Shown piece by piece: positions 16,203-24,966 of a stretch of 64,000 nt of DNA (positions are counted from its first letter, which is position 1; every line of letters begins with the position of its first letter). Position numbers and translations under genes: made by a program. The DNA is from Alistipes sp. (GTDB lineage Bacteria; Bacteroidota; Bacteroidia; Bacteroidales; Rikenellaceae). The notes below the pieces were generated by a model. The model was not told the origin of the DNA. It saw nothing but the letters and a program-made list of their open reading frames with translations, and searched no databases. The stretch covers positions 21,637 through 85,636 of the forward strand of contig JAFULF010000002.1 in NCBI GenBank assembly GCA_017483225.1, read 5' to 3'.

Positions 16203-17645
16203 ATGGCTTTTTTCGATTTTATGGCTCCGCCGGCACATAAGCAACCGCTGCCGGCAGAGAAGATTGACAAGGAGTACAAGCAGATGCGATGGAAGGTCTT
16301 CATCGGCATCTACCTCGGATACGCCGCCTACTACCTTGTGCGCAAGAATCTCTCCTTCGCAGGTGCCGATATGGTTTCGCTCGGCTATCTTGACGAGAGC
16401 GGCGTTGGCGATGCTATGGCAGGAGTGCCTATCGCCTACGCAGTGAGCAAGTTCCTTATGGGTGGTCTTTCGGACCGCTCCGATGCCCGCAAGTTTATGA
16501 CCATAGGTCTTGTGCTCTCGGCTCTGGTGATGATTGTTGCCGGCGTAATCCCCTACTCGCAGAACAGTGCCGCAACGACGGCAATACTCTTCGTTCTGAT
16601 GTGTCTTACGGGATGGTTCTCCGGTATGGGCTGGCCCCCTTGCGGTCGTGTTATGTCGCAGTGGTTCTCGACCAACGAGCGTTCATTCAAGATGTCCATC
16701 TGGAACACGGCCCACAACGTAGGCAGCTCCTCGATGTCGTGGCTGGCAGGTATTGGCGGAGCGATACTTATCGCCTGCGGTATCGGTGCCGAGGAGTCGT
16801 GGCGAGCAACATTTATCATCCCGTCCATCGTGGCCCTCTTCATTGCGCTGATTTGCTGGTGGTTCATACGTGATACGCCCGAGTCGTGCGGTCTGCCGCC
16901 TATCGAGAAGTATCGCAACGACTACTCCGGTGCCAAGGCCAAGAAGGGCGAGGAGACGAAAATTCCGTTCAAGACCCTCTTCGTGGACTACATCCTCAAA
17001 AACAAGATGCTCTGGTTTATCGGCATTGCCAATATTATGGTTTATCTGGTCAGATATGGTATCTCCGACTGGCTGCCGATATACTTGCAGAATGTCCACG
17101 GCATCACCAAGGCTGTAAGTAAAGACCTCTACGCATACCATATGCTGGCAGCGATTCCGGGAACGCTCATTGCCGGATGGCTCTCATCAAAGTTCTTCCA
17201 AGGTCGTTGTGCGCCCGTAAATGTGATATGTATGGTCATCACCGCCATCGGCGCCTTCATCTATTGGCAGGCAGGAGCCATTGCGGGAGCTCTCGGCATT
17301 GAGTACCTGACAGCGATTACCGCAGCCCTCATCATCACTGGCTTCGGCGTATATGGCCCTGTGGCGATGATATCCATTCAGGCGATTGCCATCGTGCCGA
17401 AGAATGCGGCAGGCACGGCAGCCGGATTTATGGGTCTGCTGGGCTACCTGATTGGAGATGCACTCCTCTCGAAAATCGCCTTCGGCCGTATCGTCGAGAG
17501 CGGAGCAGGCGGCTGGGAATTGACTTTCATAGGATTCTTCTTTGCGAGCGTTATCGCCGCCATCATCTGCTCCTTGGCTATGGGCAAGGAGAAGAGGATG
17601 TTTATGGAGCGTATGGCTGCGGCAAAGAGCGAACAAAACAAGTAG
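16203..17645 (+). CDS. glpT: Organophosphate:phosphate antiporter, glycerol-3-phosphate transporter-like
   Basis: 480-residue major facilitator with about 12 membrane helices. It matches the OPA family: N-terminal KQMRWKVFIGIYLGYAAYYLVRKN (~28-51), the family signature GWFSGMGWPPCGRVMSQWFS (~138-157), WNTAHNVGSS (~168), YLVRYGISDWLPIYL (~280) and GYLIGDAL. GlpT exchanges glycerol 3-phosphate for phosphate; UhpT-like hexose-phosphate specificity is the main alternative. It lies 33 bp after kdsD and 6 bp before the UbiD-like gene. Both join the operon by spacing, with no evident metabolic link. The gene symbol is by similarity. Confidence 0.85.
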   Translation: MAFFDFMAPPAHKQPLPAEKIDKEYKQMRWKVFIGIYLGYAAYYLVRKNLSFAGADMVSLGYLDESGVGDAMAGVPIAYAVSKFLMGGLSDRSDARKFMTIGLVLSALVMIVAGVIPYSQNSAATTAILFVLMCLTGWFSGMGWPPCGRVMSQWFSTNERSFKMSIWNTAHNVGSSSMSWLAGIGGAILIACGIGAEESWRATFIIPSIVALFIALICWWFIRDTPESCGLPPIEKYRNDYSGAKAKKGEETKIPFKTLFVDYILKNKMLWFIGIANIMVYLVRYGISDWLPIYLQNVHGITKAVSKDLYAYHMLAAIPGTLIAGWLSSKFFQGRCAPVNVICMVITAIGAFIYWQAGAIAGALGIEYLTAITAALIITGFGVYGPVAMISIQAIAIVPKNAAGTAAGFMGLLGYLIGDALLSKIAFGRIVESGAGGWELTFIGFFFASVIAAIICSLAMGKEKRMFMERMAAAKSEQNK

Positions 17646-17651
17646 TACGAT

Positions 17652-19484
17652 ATGTATAAATCTCTCGCAGATTTTATTGAACGATTGGAGAGTGCCGATG
17701 AGTTGATTCGCATCGGCACTCCCGTATCTTCCGAGGAGGAGATTGCCGAGATTACCGACCGTATGGTTAAGAGCGAGGGCGGAGGCAAGGCTCTGCTCTT
17801 CGAGAAGAGCGACCGTGACTTCCCCGTTGTAACCAACCTGATGGGCTCCGAGAGGCGCATTGCGCTGGCTCTGGGTGTGGAGAGTGTCGATGATATCACC
17901 AAGCGCATAGATGGTCTGGTGAAGCAGGTACTCTCGCCAAAGAGTTCGCTCGGCGACAAGCTCAAAATGCTGCCTCTGCTGGGTGAAGTGGCGAAGTGGT
18001 TTCCACGCACAACGTCGGGCCGAGGAGAGTGTCAGCAGGTGGTGCTCGTGGGCGAGGAGGCATCCTTGGAGCGGCTGCCGATACTCAAAAGCTGGGGCAA
18101 TGACGGCGGACGATTCGTCACGCTCCCGATGGTAAATACCATAGACCCTGACACGGGAGTTCGCAACGTGGGAATGTACCGGATGCAGGTATTCGATGCC
18201 CACACAACCGGAATGCATTGGCACCGCCACAAGACCGGCGCACGCCACTACGAGGGGTATAAGGCCCGTGGAGAGCGTATGCCCGTGAGCGTTGCACTGG
18301 GTGGCGACCCCGTATATACATATTGTGCGACGGCCCCTATGCCAGACAATATGGATGAGTATCTGCTGGCGGGACTGCTGCGCCAGAAGCCGGTGAAACT
18401 CGTAAAGTGCATAACCAACGATATATACGTGCCGGCAGATTGCGACTTTGTCATCGAGGGATATGTCGATACCGCCGAGCCGCTGACCATCGAGGGCGAC
18501 TTCGGCGACCACACGGGATTCTTCTCCCTCACAGACCTCTATCCGAAGTTCCACGTCACGGCGATTACACACCGTCGGGATGCCATATACCCTGCCACCA
18601 TTGTCGGCATACCGCCGCAGGAGGATGCATACCTTTCACTCGCCTCGGAGCGCATATTTCTCGCTCCGATACGCCTTGTGATGCAGCCCGAGGTGGAGGA
18701 CTTCTCGATGCCCGTGGCGGGCACATCCCACAACATCGTGGCAGCCTCGATACATACCCGATATATGGGTCAGGCGACCAAGGTGGCGCAAGGGCTATGG
18801 GGTGCCGGACAGATGATGTTCAACAAGTATATGGTGCTGGCCCCAAGTGGTACCGACGTACACAACCCGAGCCTACTTGCCTCGCTTGCAAGGCGTTGCA
18901 ACCCTGCCAAGGCGATTATTCGCAGCGAGGGCATCTACGATGTGCTGGACCACGCAACCGCAACGTGCGGCTATGGCGGCAAGATGGCCTTCGATATGAC
19001 AAGCATCGAGGCGAAGGATTACATCGAGCCGTCGGTGCCATCATCCCCTACCCTGCCTGCGGGCGTATCCTCACGTGAGGATTTGGTCGAAGCGTGGAGC
19101 GTATGGCTGCTCTTCGCCGCACCTGAGGCGGAGGTGGATATGATGCGTATTGCCGCCGAGAATGGCGTTCAATGCAACTGCATCGCCCTGTTCGATGCAC
19201 GTGCCGAGCAGATGAATGCCGAGGAGCTGTTGTGGCTGGCGGCCGCAAATACCGACCCCGCACGAGATGTCTGCGTGGAGGGGCGTATGATGGTGGTTGA
19301 TGCTCGTCCGAAGCAACCGGGCAGAGAGGGCAACCCACGACGATTCCCTAACGTCGTAACCTCACGGCCGGAGATTATCGCCACGGTGGATAGACGCTGG
19401 GAGGAGTACGGCATCGGAGAGTTCATCCCTTCGCCATCGCTTCGTTACAGACAGCTGCTGCTCTCGGAGGGGGCAGAGTGGTAA
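17652..19484 (+). CDS. UbiD-family prenylated-FMN decarboxylase
   Basis: 610 residues, within the longer UbiD subgroup found in Bacteroidota. Recognisable blocks: RIGTPVSSEEEIAEITDRM (~21-39), the prFMN/metal site NVGMYRMQV (~176-184) followed by HWHRHKTGARHY, EGDFGDHTGFFS (~282-293) with the catalytic acid, and PATIVGIPPQED (~316). UbiD enzymes need prenyl-FMN from UbiX, which is not seen here. In organisms like this they act on aromatic or enoic acids, often for menaquinone synthesis. The substrate cannot be read from sequence, so a MenA-pathway or futalosine-pathway role is only a possibility. The stop overlaps the next start (TAATG). Confidence 0.85.
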   Translation: MYKSLADFIERLESADELIRIGTPVSSEEEIAEITDRMVKSEGGGKALLFEKSDRDFPVVTNLMGSERRIALALGVESVDDITKRIDGLVKQVLSPKSSLGDKLKMLPLLGEVAKWFPRTTSGRGECQQVVLVGEEASLERLPILKSWGNDGGRFVTLPMVNTIDPDTGVRNVGMYRMQVFDAHTTGMHWHRHKTGARHYEGYKARGERMPVSVALGGDPVYTYCATAPMPDNMDEYLLAGLLRQKPVKLVKCITNDIYVPADCDFVIEGYVDTAEPLTIEGDFGDHTGFFSLTDLYPKFHVTAITHRRDAIYPATIVGIPPQEDAYLSLASERIFLAPIRLVMQPEVEDFSMPVAGTSHNIVAASIHTRYMGQATKVAQGLWGAGQMMFNKYMVLAPSGTDVHNPSLLASLARRCNPAKAIIRSEGIYDVLDHATATCGYGGKMAFDMTSIEAKDYIEPSVPSSPTLPAGVSSREDLVEAWSVWLLFAAPEAEVDMMRIAAENGVQCNCIALFDARAEQMNAEELLWLAAANTDPARDVCVEGRMMVVDARPKQPGREGNPRRFPNVVTSRPEIIATVDRRWEEYGIGEFIPSPSLRYRQLLLSEGAEW

Positions 19485-20557
19485 TGCTATCACGCCAAAA
19501 TATCAGGGGCATAGTCACCATCGTCATTATGGCGGTGGTGATTGTGCTGCTGCTATACATCGGCAAGCCACGTGTAGAGTACTACATAGCCGAGCGCAAT
19601 AAGGTGCACACCACCGAACAGAGCCTCAGTGTGGAGCAGAGGAGAGATACACTCTTTGTCTTTGACCCCAACACGGTAAGTTACGAGCAGTTGCGACTGC
19701 TGGGCCTCGACAAGCGTACCGCCGTAGGCATCATCAAGTACCGCACCGGCGGCAAGGTCTTCTCCATAGTCGAGGATTTCGCTCTGTGTTATGGCGTGAG
19801 TGACTCGATATATGCCCGCCTAAAACCATATATCCGCATCGCCGACAAGTTCAAGCTGCAACCACAGCCGAAGAGCCACACTGCCGACACGAAGCGGGAG
19901 AGCCGCTTCTCGCCCCGCCCGTTTGAGCCGTTCCGCATAGACACCGTGGGCGTGGAGTATCTGCGCAAGATTGGCTTCTCGACACGTCAGGCACGCACGC
20001 TCATAGAGTATCGTGACCGTAACGCCGAGGGCATCCTCGATATGAACGAGTTGCGAGATTGCTACGCCGTCAGCAAGGAGATGGCAGACTCGCTCCAACA
20101 CTTCATAATATTTCCGGAGCCAAAGCCTTACGGAGGCAAGGTCGAGATAAATAGTGCCGACAGTGCGGCCCTCCGCTCTGTCGCCGGCATAGGTACAAAG
20201 ACGGTAGTTGCGATTATGGAGTATCGCAAACTTCTGGGCGGATTCTACTCCATAGAGCAGATTGCGGAGCTAAAATGCGTGACAAATGAAAATTTCGAGC
20301 GAATTTCCAAACAAATTTGCTGTGATAGTTGTGTTATTTCAAAAATTGATATTAACTTTGCAACCGCTTCCGAGTTGGAGTATCATCCGTATATGACTCG
20401 GCAGTCAATAAACAGAATAGAACAACTACGCAAATCGAAAGGAGGCTGGAAGTCGATTGAAGAGATGATGAATGACAAAATATTCTTTAAGGAGCAGGCA
20501 GAGGCCATTGCACCTTATCTTCATTTCGGCGATATTCCTTTGGATTTCAGCAAGTAG
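19484..20557 (+). CDS. Membrane-anchored helix-hairpin-helix (ComEA-like) repeat protein
   Basis: 357 residues from ATG 19484, chosen because its A is shared with the preceding TAA; a GTG 6 bp upstream is possible. One N-terminal membrane segment (~9-28) is followed by four consecutive ComEA-type helix-hairpin-helix units at about 63-115, 150-205, 220-275 and 285-350. They are recognisable by the pattern LR..G...T...I..YR..G..FS..E. Such domains bind DNA without sequence specificity, so an extracytoplasmic DNA-binding role in uptake or retention is plausible, but no other competence gene is nearby. The last repeats are more AT-rich than the rest of the operon. Confidence 0.82.
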   Translation: MLSRQNIRGIVTIVIMAVVIVLLLYIGKPRVEYYIAERNKVHTTEQSLSVEQRRDTLFVFDPNTVSYEQLRLLGLDKRTAVGIIKYRTGGKVFSIVEDFALCYGVSDSIYARLKPYIRIADKFKLQPQPKSHTADTKRESRFSPRPFEPFRIDTVGVEYLRKIGFSTRQARTLIEYRDRNAEGILDMNELRDCYAVSKEMADSLQHFIIFPEPKPYGGKVEINSADSAALRSVAGIGTKTVVAIMEYRKLLGGFYSIEQIAELKCVTNENFERISKQICCDSCVISKIDINFATASELEYHPYMTRQSINRIEQLRKSKGGWKSIEEMMNDKIFFKEQAEAIAPYLHFGDIPLDFSK

Positions 20558-20666
20558 TACTTCGAAAAGCGTGCGGACGACGTAGAGCGGAGGGGTCGTA
20601 AAGACTGCCAACGACAACAGCCCGACAAAACAAACAAGAATAACAACTAAAAAAAAGAATAGAACA

Positions 20667-20861
20667 ATGATTATTATGCCGGTAAAAGAGGGCGAAAACA
20701 TCGAGCGTGCCCTCAAAAAGTTTAAGCGTAAGTATGAGCGTACAGGTGTATTGAAGGAGCTTCGTGCTCGTCAGTACTTCACAAAGCCTTCTATTGCAAA
20801 ACGTGAGAAGATGGCTCACGCTATCTACGTTGAGAAGATGCACCGTGAGGATGCAGAGTAG
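20667..20861 (+). CDS. rpsU: 30S ribosomal protein S21
   Basis: 64 residues, basic. The S21 core VKEGENIERALKKFKRKYERTGVLKELR-type sequence is plain near the N-terminus, followed by RQYFTKPS and a charged tail. S21 binds the head/platform of the small subunit near the mRNA exit. Its gene stands alone, 109 bp after the HhH gene, and ends just before a terminator hairpin. The intervening 109 bp show no clear promoter consensus. Confidence 0.95.
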   Translation: MIIMPVKEGENIERALKKFKRKYERTGVLKELRARQYFTKPSIAKREKMAHAIYVEKMHREDAE

Positions 20862-20888
20862 TGATAAGACACAATCTCAATAAATGAC

Positions 20889-20920
20889 AGAGCCATCTTT
20901 AATAGGTGGCTCTATTTTTT
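20889..20920 (+). terminator. Intrinsic terminator after rpsU
   Basis: Nine-bp stem (AGAGCCATC/GGTGGCTCT, one G-T pair), 7-nt loop, then ATTTTTTTT. Confidence 0.88.
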
Positions 20921-20942
20921 TTACCTAAAAATCAAAACAACT

Positions 20943-21332
20943 ATGAAGATGAATCAAACAGCATCAACCGTATGGGGATTGGTAGCACTCTCGCTGATTG
21001 CTATCGTGGTGATACTCGGCCTGATGTTCGGACTGCCGATGTACAATGTATGGCAGCAGGAGATGAGTGGTCGTGCCGAGTTGGCAAAGGCGGAGCAGAA
21101 TCGCCAAATCAAGATTGAGGAGGCGAAGGCAAACCTCGAAGCCGAGAAGCTCAACGCACAGGCCGAAATCGAGCGTGCAAAGGGTGCCGCAGAGGCCATC
21201 CGTATCGAGAACGGCTCACTGACCTCGACCTACATTCAGTATCTGTGGGTGCGCCAGCAGAACAACATTCCGGAGAAGGTAATCTACATCCCTACCGAGG
21301 CAAACCTTCCTATCCTCGAAGCGAAGAAGTAG
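20943..21332 (+). CDS. Single-pass membrane protein with coiled coil, band-7-tail-like
   Basis: 129 residues. One N-terminal membrane segment (~10-32), a long charged A/E/K-rich coiled coil (~42-85), then a conserved-looking tail (YIQYLWVRQQNNIPEKVIYIPTEANLPI). The tail and coil resemble the C-terminal part of SPFH/band-7 proteins, where the helix is followed by a KVIYIPT-type strand, but there is no SPFH domain in between. It could be a stand-alone membrane scaffold or a reduced relative. It starts 23 bp after the rpsU terminator and ends before a strong terminator, so it is likely a single gene. The function is unknown. Confidence 0.75.
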   Translation: MKMNQTASTVWGLVALSLIAIVVILGLMFGLPMYNVWQQEMSGRAELAKAEQNRQIKIEEAKANLEAEKLNAQAEIERAKGAAEAIRIENGSLTSTYIQYLWVRQQNNIPEKVIYIPTEANLPILEAKK

Positions 21333-21357
21333 GAGGTGCGAATCACGCATCGTAAGC

Positions 21358-21393
21358 AAGAAGCCCGTGCAGACTCCTCTGCACGGGCTTCTT
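21358..21393. terminator. Bidirectional terminator
   Basis: Perfect 16-bp stem (AAGAAGCCCGTGCAGA and complement) with a 4-nt loop, between the converging 20943 gene and the AspT-type transporter. Confidence 0.92.
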
Positions 21394-21414
21394 GTATCTG
21401 TATGGGCCACTACC

Positions 21415-23073
21415 CTAACTCAACGCTATAAGCACGAGCAACTGGGCAGTAAATATTCGCAGGAACATCGTCAGCGGATAGACGGTAGCGTATGCCACGG
21501 CAGCACGGTCGTTGGAGCCCACAGTGTTGGCATAGGCGAGTGCCGGCGGGTCGGTCATAGCACCCGACATAAGACCCATAATCGAGAAGTAGTCTATCTT
21601 GCAGGCCTTACGAGCAATAACGCCAACGATAAGCAGTGGCAACATCGTGATAATGACACCATAGAGAATCCACCAATAACCGCCATCAACAATCGAGGCA
21701 ACGAAACTCTCACCGGCACCAAGGCCCACGGCTGCAAGGAAGAGCGAGATGCCAATCTCTCGAATCATCATATTGGCACTATTGGTCGTAAAGGTCACCA
21801 GATGGTAGCGGTGGCCATAGCGGGCCATAAGTATCGAGACGATAAGCGGGCCTCCTGCCAGACCGAGCTTTACCGGCTGTGGAACGCCGGGGAATACGAT
21901 AGGTATAGAGCCGAGCAGCACGCCGAGGAAGATACCTATAAAGATAGGTACCAGATTCGGGTGGTCAAGACGGCGCACCGAGTTACCGAGGATAGATGCC
22001 ACCTCGTCGAGGTCGTTGTTGCGTCCTACAAGCACAACCACGTCGCCCACCTGCAAGCGCAACTCGTAGGTCGCCACCAGCTCGATACCGGCACGAACAA
22101 CACGTGTGATATTTACGTTATAGTTCTCTCTGATATGCAGGTCGCCGATGTGCTTGCCGTTGATGTCATCTTTCGTCACGAGGATACGACGCTTTTCGAG
22201 GTTGGTCGAGGAGGACTTCCAAGCCTTATCGTCAAGTTTGACGCTCTCGCCAACCAGCGACTGCACCAGCTCCACATCCGACGAGCTGATAACCACACGC
22301 AAGATATCGTCGAGTCGCAGTTTGGTATCTCCGGAGGCGATGCGCTGCTCGTTGTCACGAATCATTCGTGCCACGACGAACTTGCTGCGGGTCATAGCGG
22401 CAACCTCGGCGATGGTCTTATTCTCGATGCCGTGGTTTGTCACTCGCAAATCGACACGCAGGGTACGTGGAGCATTGCTGCGCTCGGCGGCCAACTTCTC
22501 ACGGTCGAGCTTCACACGGAAGGCATAACGCACAACAAGCATCGAGAGGATGATACCCACAACACCCAACGGATATGCCACCGCATAGGCCGTTGCCAGC
22601 GAGTTGTCATTCACGCCCGTAATATCGGAGATGGTCTGCTGTGCAGCACCCAGGCCCGGAGTATTAGTCACGGCACCCGACAGAACGCCGACCATTGTCG
22701 TCAGCTCCTCGTCCGTCAGAAGGTGTATGACGTAGCAGATGACACATCCCAGAACCACAATAAGCACAGCCAGCAAATTGAGGCGCACGCCACCCTCCTT
22801 GAAGGAGGAGAAGAATCCCGGGCCCACCTGCAAGCCGATAGAATAGACGAAGAGGATAAGTCCGAACTCCTTGATAAAGTTGCAGATGCGAGGGTCTATG
22901 CCCAAGCCGAAATGCGACAGCAGAATACCCACAAACAGCACCCACGTAACACCCAGCGACACCGAGCCGAACTTAATACGGCCGAGCAGCAGACCGAGAC
23001 TGACCGTAAGGCCGAGAATCAGCACCGAATTAGCGATACTGTTTGAGAAAAACAGATTTTCTAACCACTCCAT
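21415..23073 (-). CDS. AspT/YidE/YbjL-family transporter with two RCK-C domains
   Basis: 552 residues. Two blocks of membrane helices (about 10-175 and 375-552) flank two soluble TrkA-C/RCK_C domains (~200-370; LRVDLRVTN...I.NKTIAEV, then KRRILVTKDDINGKHIGDL). Family signatures are GLILFVYSIGLQVGPGFF (~92-109), GALTNTPGLGAA-like SGAVTNTPGLGAAQQ (~133) and its second-half counterpart MSGAMTDPPALAYAN (~510). AspT of Tetragenococcus exchanges aspartate for alanine; for the wider family the substrate is unknown. The -7 element TATCTTTG (23161-23154, minus strand) would give an ~80-nt leader. Confidence 0.88.
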   Translation of the reverse strand: MEWLENLFFSNSIANSVLILGLTVSLGLLLGRIKFGSVSLGVTWVLFVGILLSHFGLGIDPRICNFIKEFGLILFVYSIGLQVGPGFFSSFKEGGVRLNLLAVLIVVLGCVICYVIHLLTDEELTTMVGVLSGAVTNTPGLGAAQQTISDITGVNDNSLATAYAVAYPLGVVGIILSMLVVRYAFRVKLDREKLAAERSNAPRTLRVDLRVTNHGIENKTIAEVAAMTRSKFVVARMIRDNEQRIASGDTKLRLDDILRVVISSSDVELVQSLVGESVKLDDKAWKSSSTNLEKRRILVTKDDINGKHIGDLHIRENYNVNITRVVRAGIELVATYELRLQVGDVVVLVGRNNDLDEVASILGNSVRRLDHPNLVPIFIGIFLGVLLGSIPIVFPGVPQPVKLGLAGGPLIVSILMARYGHRYHLVTFTTNSANMMIREIGISLFLAAVGLGAGESFVASIVDGGYWWILYGVIITMLPLLIVGVIARKACKIDYFSIMGLMSGAMTDPPALAYANTVGSNDRAAVAYATVYPLTMFLRIFTAQLLVLIALS

Positions 23074-23153
23074 AATACTTTTTATTATCTCATTAACCTT
23101 CTATCGCACGCCGCAACAAGTTCCTTGCACGAAATACGACAGCAAAAACGCCA

Positions 23154-23161
23154 CAAAGATA
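23154..23161 (-). promoter_or_regulatory. -7 element for the AspT-type transporter
   Basis: Minus strand TATCTTTG, a perfect TAnnTTTG, but no TTTG at -33. The divergent sulfatase gene shares this 168-bp region; its own best -7 candidate is the weaker TATCTTGT near 23207. Confidence 0.45.
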
Positions 23162-23241
23162 GCAAATAAATCCATTTCTTATTTTCGCTCTCTCAATTTT
23201 ATTTATTATCTTGTGCAAAATTTACCAAACATACTACTAAT

Positions 23242-24894
23242 ATGAGAAGCAAACACCTACTACCAATGTTATTGGCGGCACCTCTTGCATCTTGTACCGA
23301 GAGTCAGGACGAGCGCCCCAATATCGTTTTCTTTCTGCTGGACGACTTTGGCTGGCTCGATAGTTCGGTTGCATACGGCGAGGAGCAGTACCCCAACAAC
23401 CTGCGCTTCGACACGCCGAATATGCAGCGTCTGTCGGAGCAGGGCGTGATTGTGACAAATGCCTATGCCTGCCCCGTATCGTCACCAACACGCACCTCGG
23501 TAATGACGGGTATGCACGCCGCACACGAGGGCGTCACGATGTTCCTGGCCAACAACAGCAATGTACCGACAGATGCTACGGGCGGCACACGTGGCACATT
23601 CAAGGTGAATGAGAACGAGGAGGATACCCTTATCCGTCCCGAGTGGAACTACAACGGCATCACCCCTTACGAGTGCGATATGCCGTATATGATACAGGTT
23701 ACCCCGATGGCACAGCTGCTCAAAGATGCCGGCTACTTCACCATCCTTGCCGGAAAGGCTCACTACGGCTCTATGGGCACAGCCTCCTCGTCGCCGTACA
23801 ACCTCGGCTTCACGGTGAACCTCTCGGGAAGTTATGCGGGTATGCCTGCAAGCTATCAGGGCGAGGACAACTACGGCAACAAGCCGGGCGAGTGGAAGCT
23901 GCACTCGGTACCGGGATTCTTCGAGTACTGGGGGTCGGACACCCACCTTACGGAGGCCCTGACGGTCAATGCCTTGAAGTCGCTCGACTACCCTATCGAC
24001 AACGGCATCCCGTTCTATCTCAACCTTGCGCACTACGCTACACACACGCCTATTCAGCCCGACAAACGCTACTACGACAAGTATCGTGAGCGTGGTATGG
24101 ACCACCTGCAAGCCTGCTACGGCTCGATGGTCGAGGGTGCCGACAAGAGCCTTGGCGACCTGCTCGACTATCTGGATGCGAAGGGCGTGGCAGAGAATAC
24201 GGTCATCATCTTCTACTCGGACAATGGTGGCCACAGCGTAAACACCTCGAAGGGTGGCGATGCCCACGTGTACAACCTCCCTCTGCGTGAGGGCAAGGGC
24301 TCCTGCTACGAGGGTGGCGTGCGTGTACCTATGATGGTGTATATCCCCGGCAAGACCGCTGCCGGCACACGTGTAAACACGCCGGTAATGCCGCAAGACC
24401 TCTTCCCGACGATTCTCGAACTCGCTGGCGTGGATGACTACCAGACCATACAGGAGGTTGATGGCGAGAGCCTTGTGCGTCTGTTTACCGACGGTTCACA
24501 GTATGTTGCCGAGGCCAAGAGAGCAGGCAAGGTGAATGGACAGAAGGAGGAGAACGCCTTCCGGATTCCGGAGTCGGTATCGGGTCTCGACCCTGAGCGC
24601 AGCGTCATCTCGCACTTCCCGCACCAGTGGCGTATCGAGGACCAATACGATGTCGATTTCCTGAGTGCTATCCGTAAGGGCGACTGGAAGCTGGTGTACA
24701 GAATGCACGATCTCGACCTTGAACTCTACAACCTGCGTGAGGATTTGGGCGAGCGCAACAATATAGCTGCCCAGCATCCGGAGAGGGTCAAGGAGTTGGC
24801 CTCGGAGTTGAGCAACACCCTGCGCAAGTGGGATGCGCCGATGCCTACCGTGCGTGCAACGGGCAAGAAGCTGCCTATGCCTGACGAGTTGTAA
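23242..24894 (+). CDS. Ser-type sulfatase lipoprotein
   Basis: 550 residues. The lipoprotein signal ends in PLASC (Cys18). The alkaline-phosphatase-fold sulfatase begins with PNIVFFLLDDFGW (26-38), with the metal-binding DD at 34-35. The formylglycine site is S80-S-P-T-R followed by TSVMTG, so the residue to be oxidised is serine and needs an anSME-type maturase; one is encoded at 44224-45444. Later metal and substrate residues are in AGKAHYG, IFYSDNGGH (~329-337) and GKGSCYEGGVRVP. It acts at the cell surface or periplasm, removing sulfate from a glycan. The substrate is unknown. It differs clearly from the 45-48 kb pair. Confidence 0.93.
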   Translation: MRSKHLLPMLLAAPLASCTESQDERPNIVFFLLDDFGWLDSSVAYGEEQYPNNLRFDTPNMQRLSEQGVIVTNAYACPVSSPTRTSVMTGMHAAHEGVTMFLANNSNVPTDATGGTRGTFKVNENEEDTLIRPEWNYNGITPYECDMPYMIQVTPMAQLLKDAGYFTILAGKAHYGSMGTASSSPYNLGFTVNLSGSYAGMPASYQGEDNYGNKPGEWKLHSVPGFFEYWGSDTHLTEALTVNALKSLDYPIDNGIPFYLNLAHYATHTPIQPDKRYYDKYRERGMDHLQACYGSMVEGADKSLGDLLDYLDAKGVAENTVIIFYSDNGGHSVNTSKGGDAHVYNLPLREGKGSCYEGGVRVPMMVYIPGKTAAGTRVNTPVMPQDLFPTILELAGVDDYQTIQEVDGESLVRLFTDGSQYVAEAKRAGKVNGQKEENAFRIPESVSGLDPERSVISHFPHQWRIEDQYDVDFLSAIRKGDWKLVYRMHDLDLELYNLREDLGERNNIAAQHPERVKELASELSNTLRKWDAPMPTVRATGKKLPMPDEL

Positions 24895-24907
24895 CAAACT
24901 AACTAAC

Positions 24908-24953
24908 AAAACAATAGGCAGGATGCTGTTTGTAGCATCCTGCCTATTGTTTT
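24908..24953. terminator. Bidirectional terminator
   Basis: A 20-bp perfect stem (core CAATAGGCAGGATGCT) with a 6-nt loop and T-rich end, between the converging sulfatase and hom genes. Confidence 0.92.
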
Positions 24954-24966
24954 ACCCTTTAACGGA

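Noticed and set aside
17187-18572. A 461-codon minus-strand frame across glpT and the UbiD-like gene
   Set aside because: It spans the boundary of two solid genes on the other strand and has no protein-like features.
21367-23046. A 559-codon plus-strand frame antisense to the AspT-type transporter
   Set aside because: Very His/Gln/Arg-rich, no domain or membrane pattern, fully covered by the real gene.
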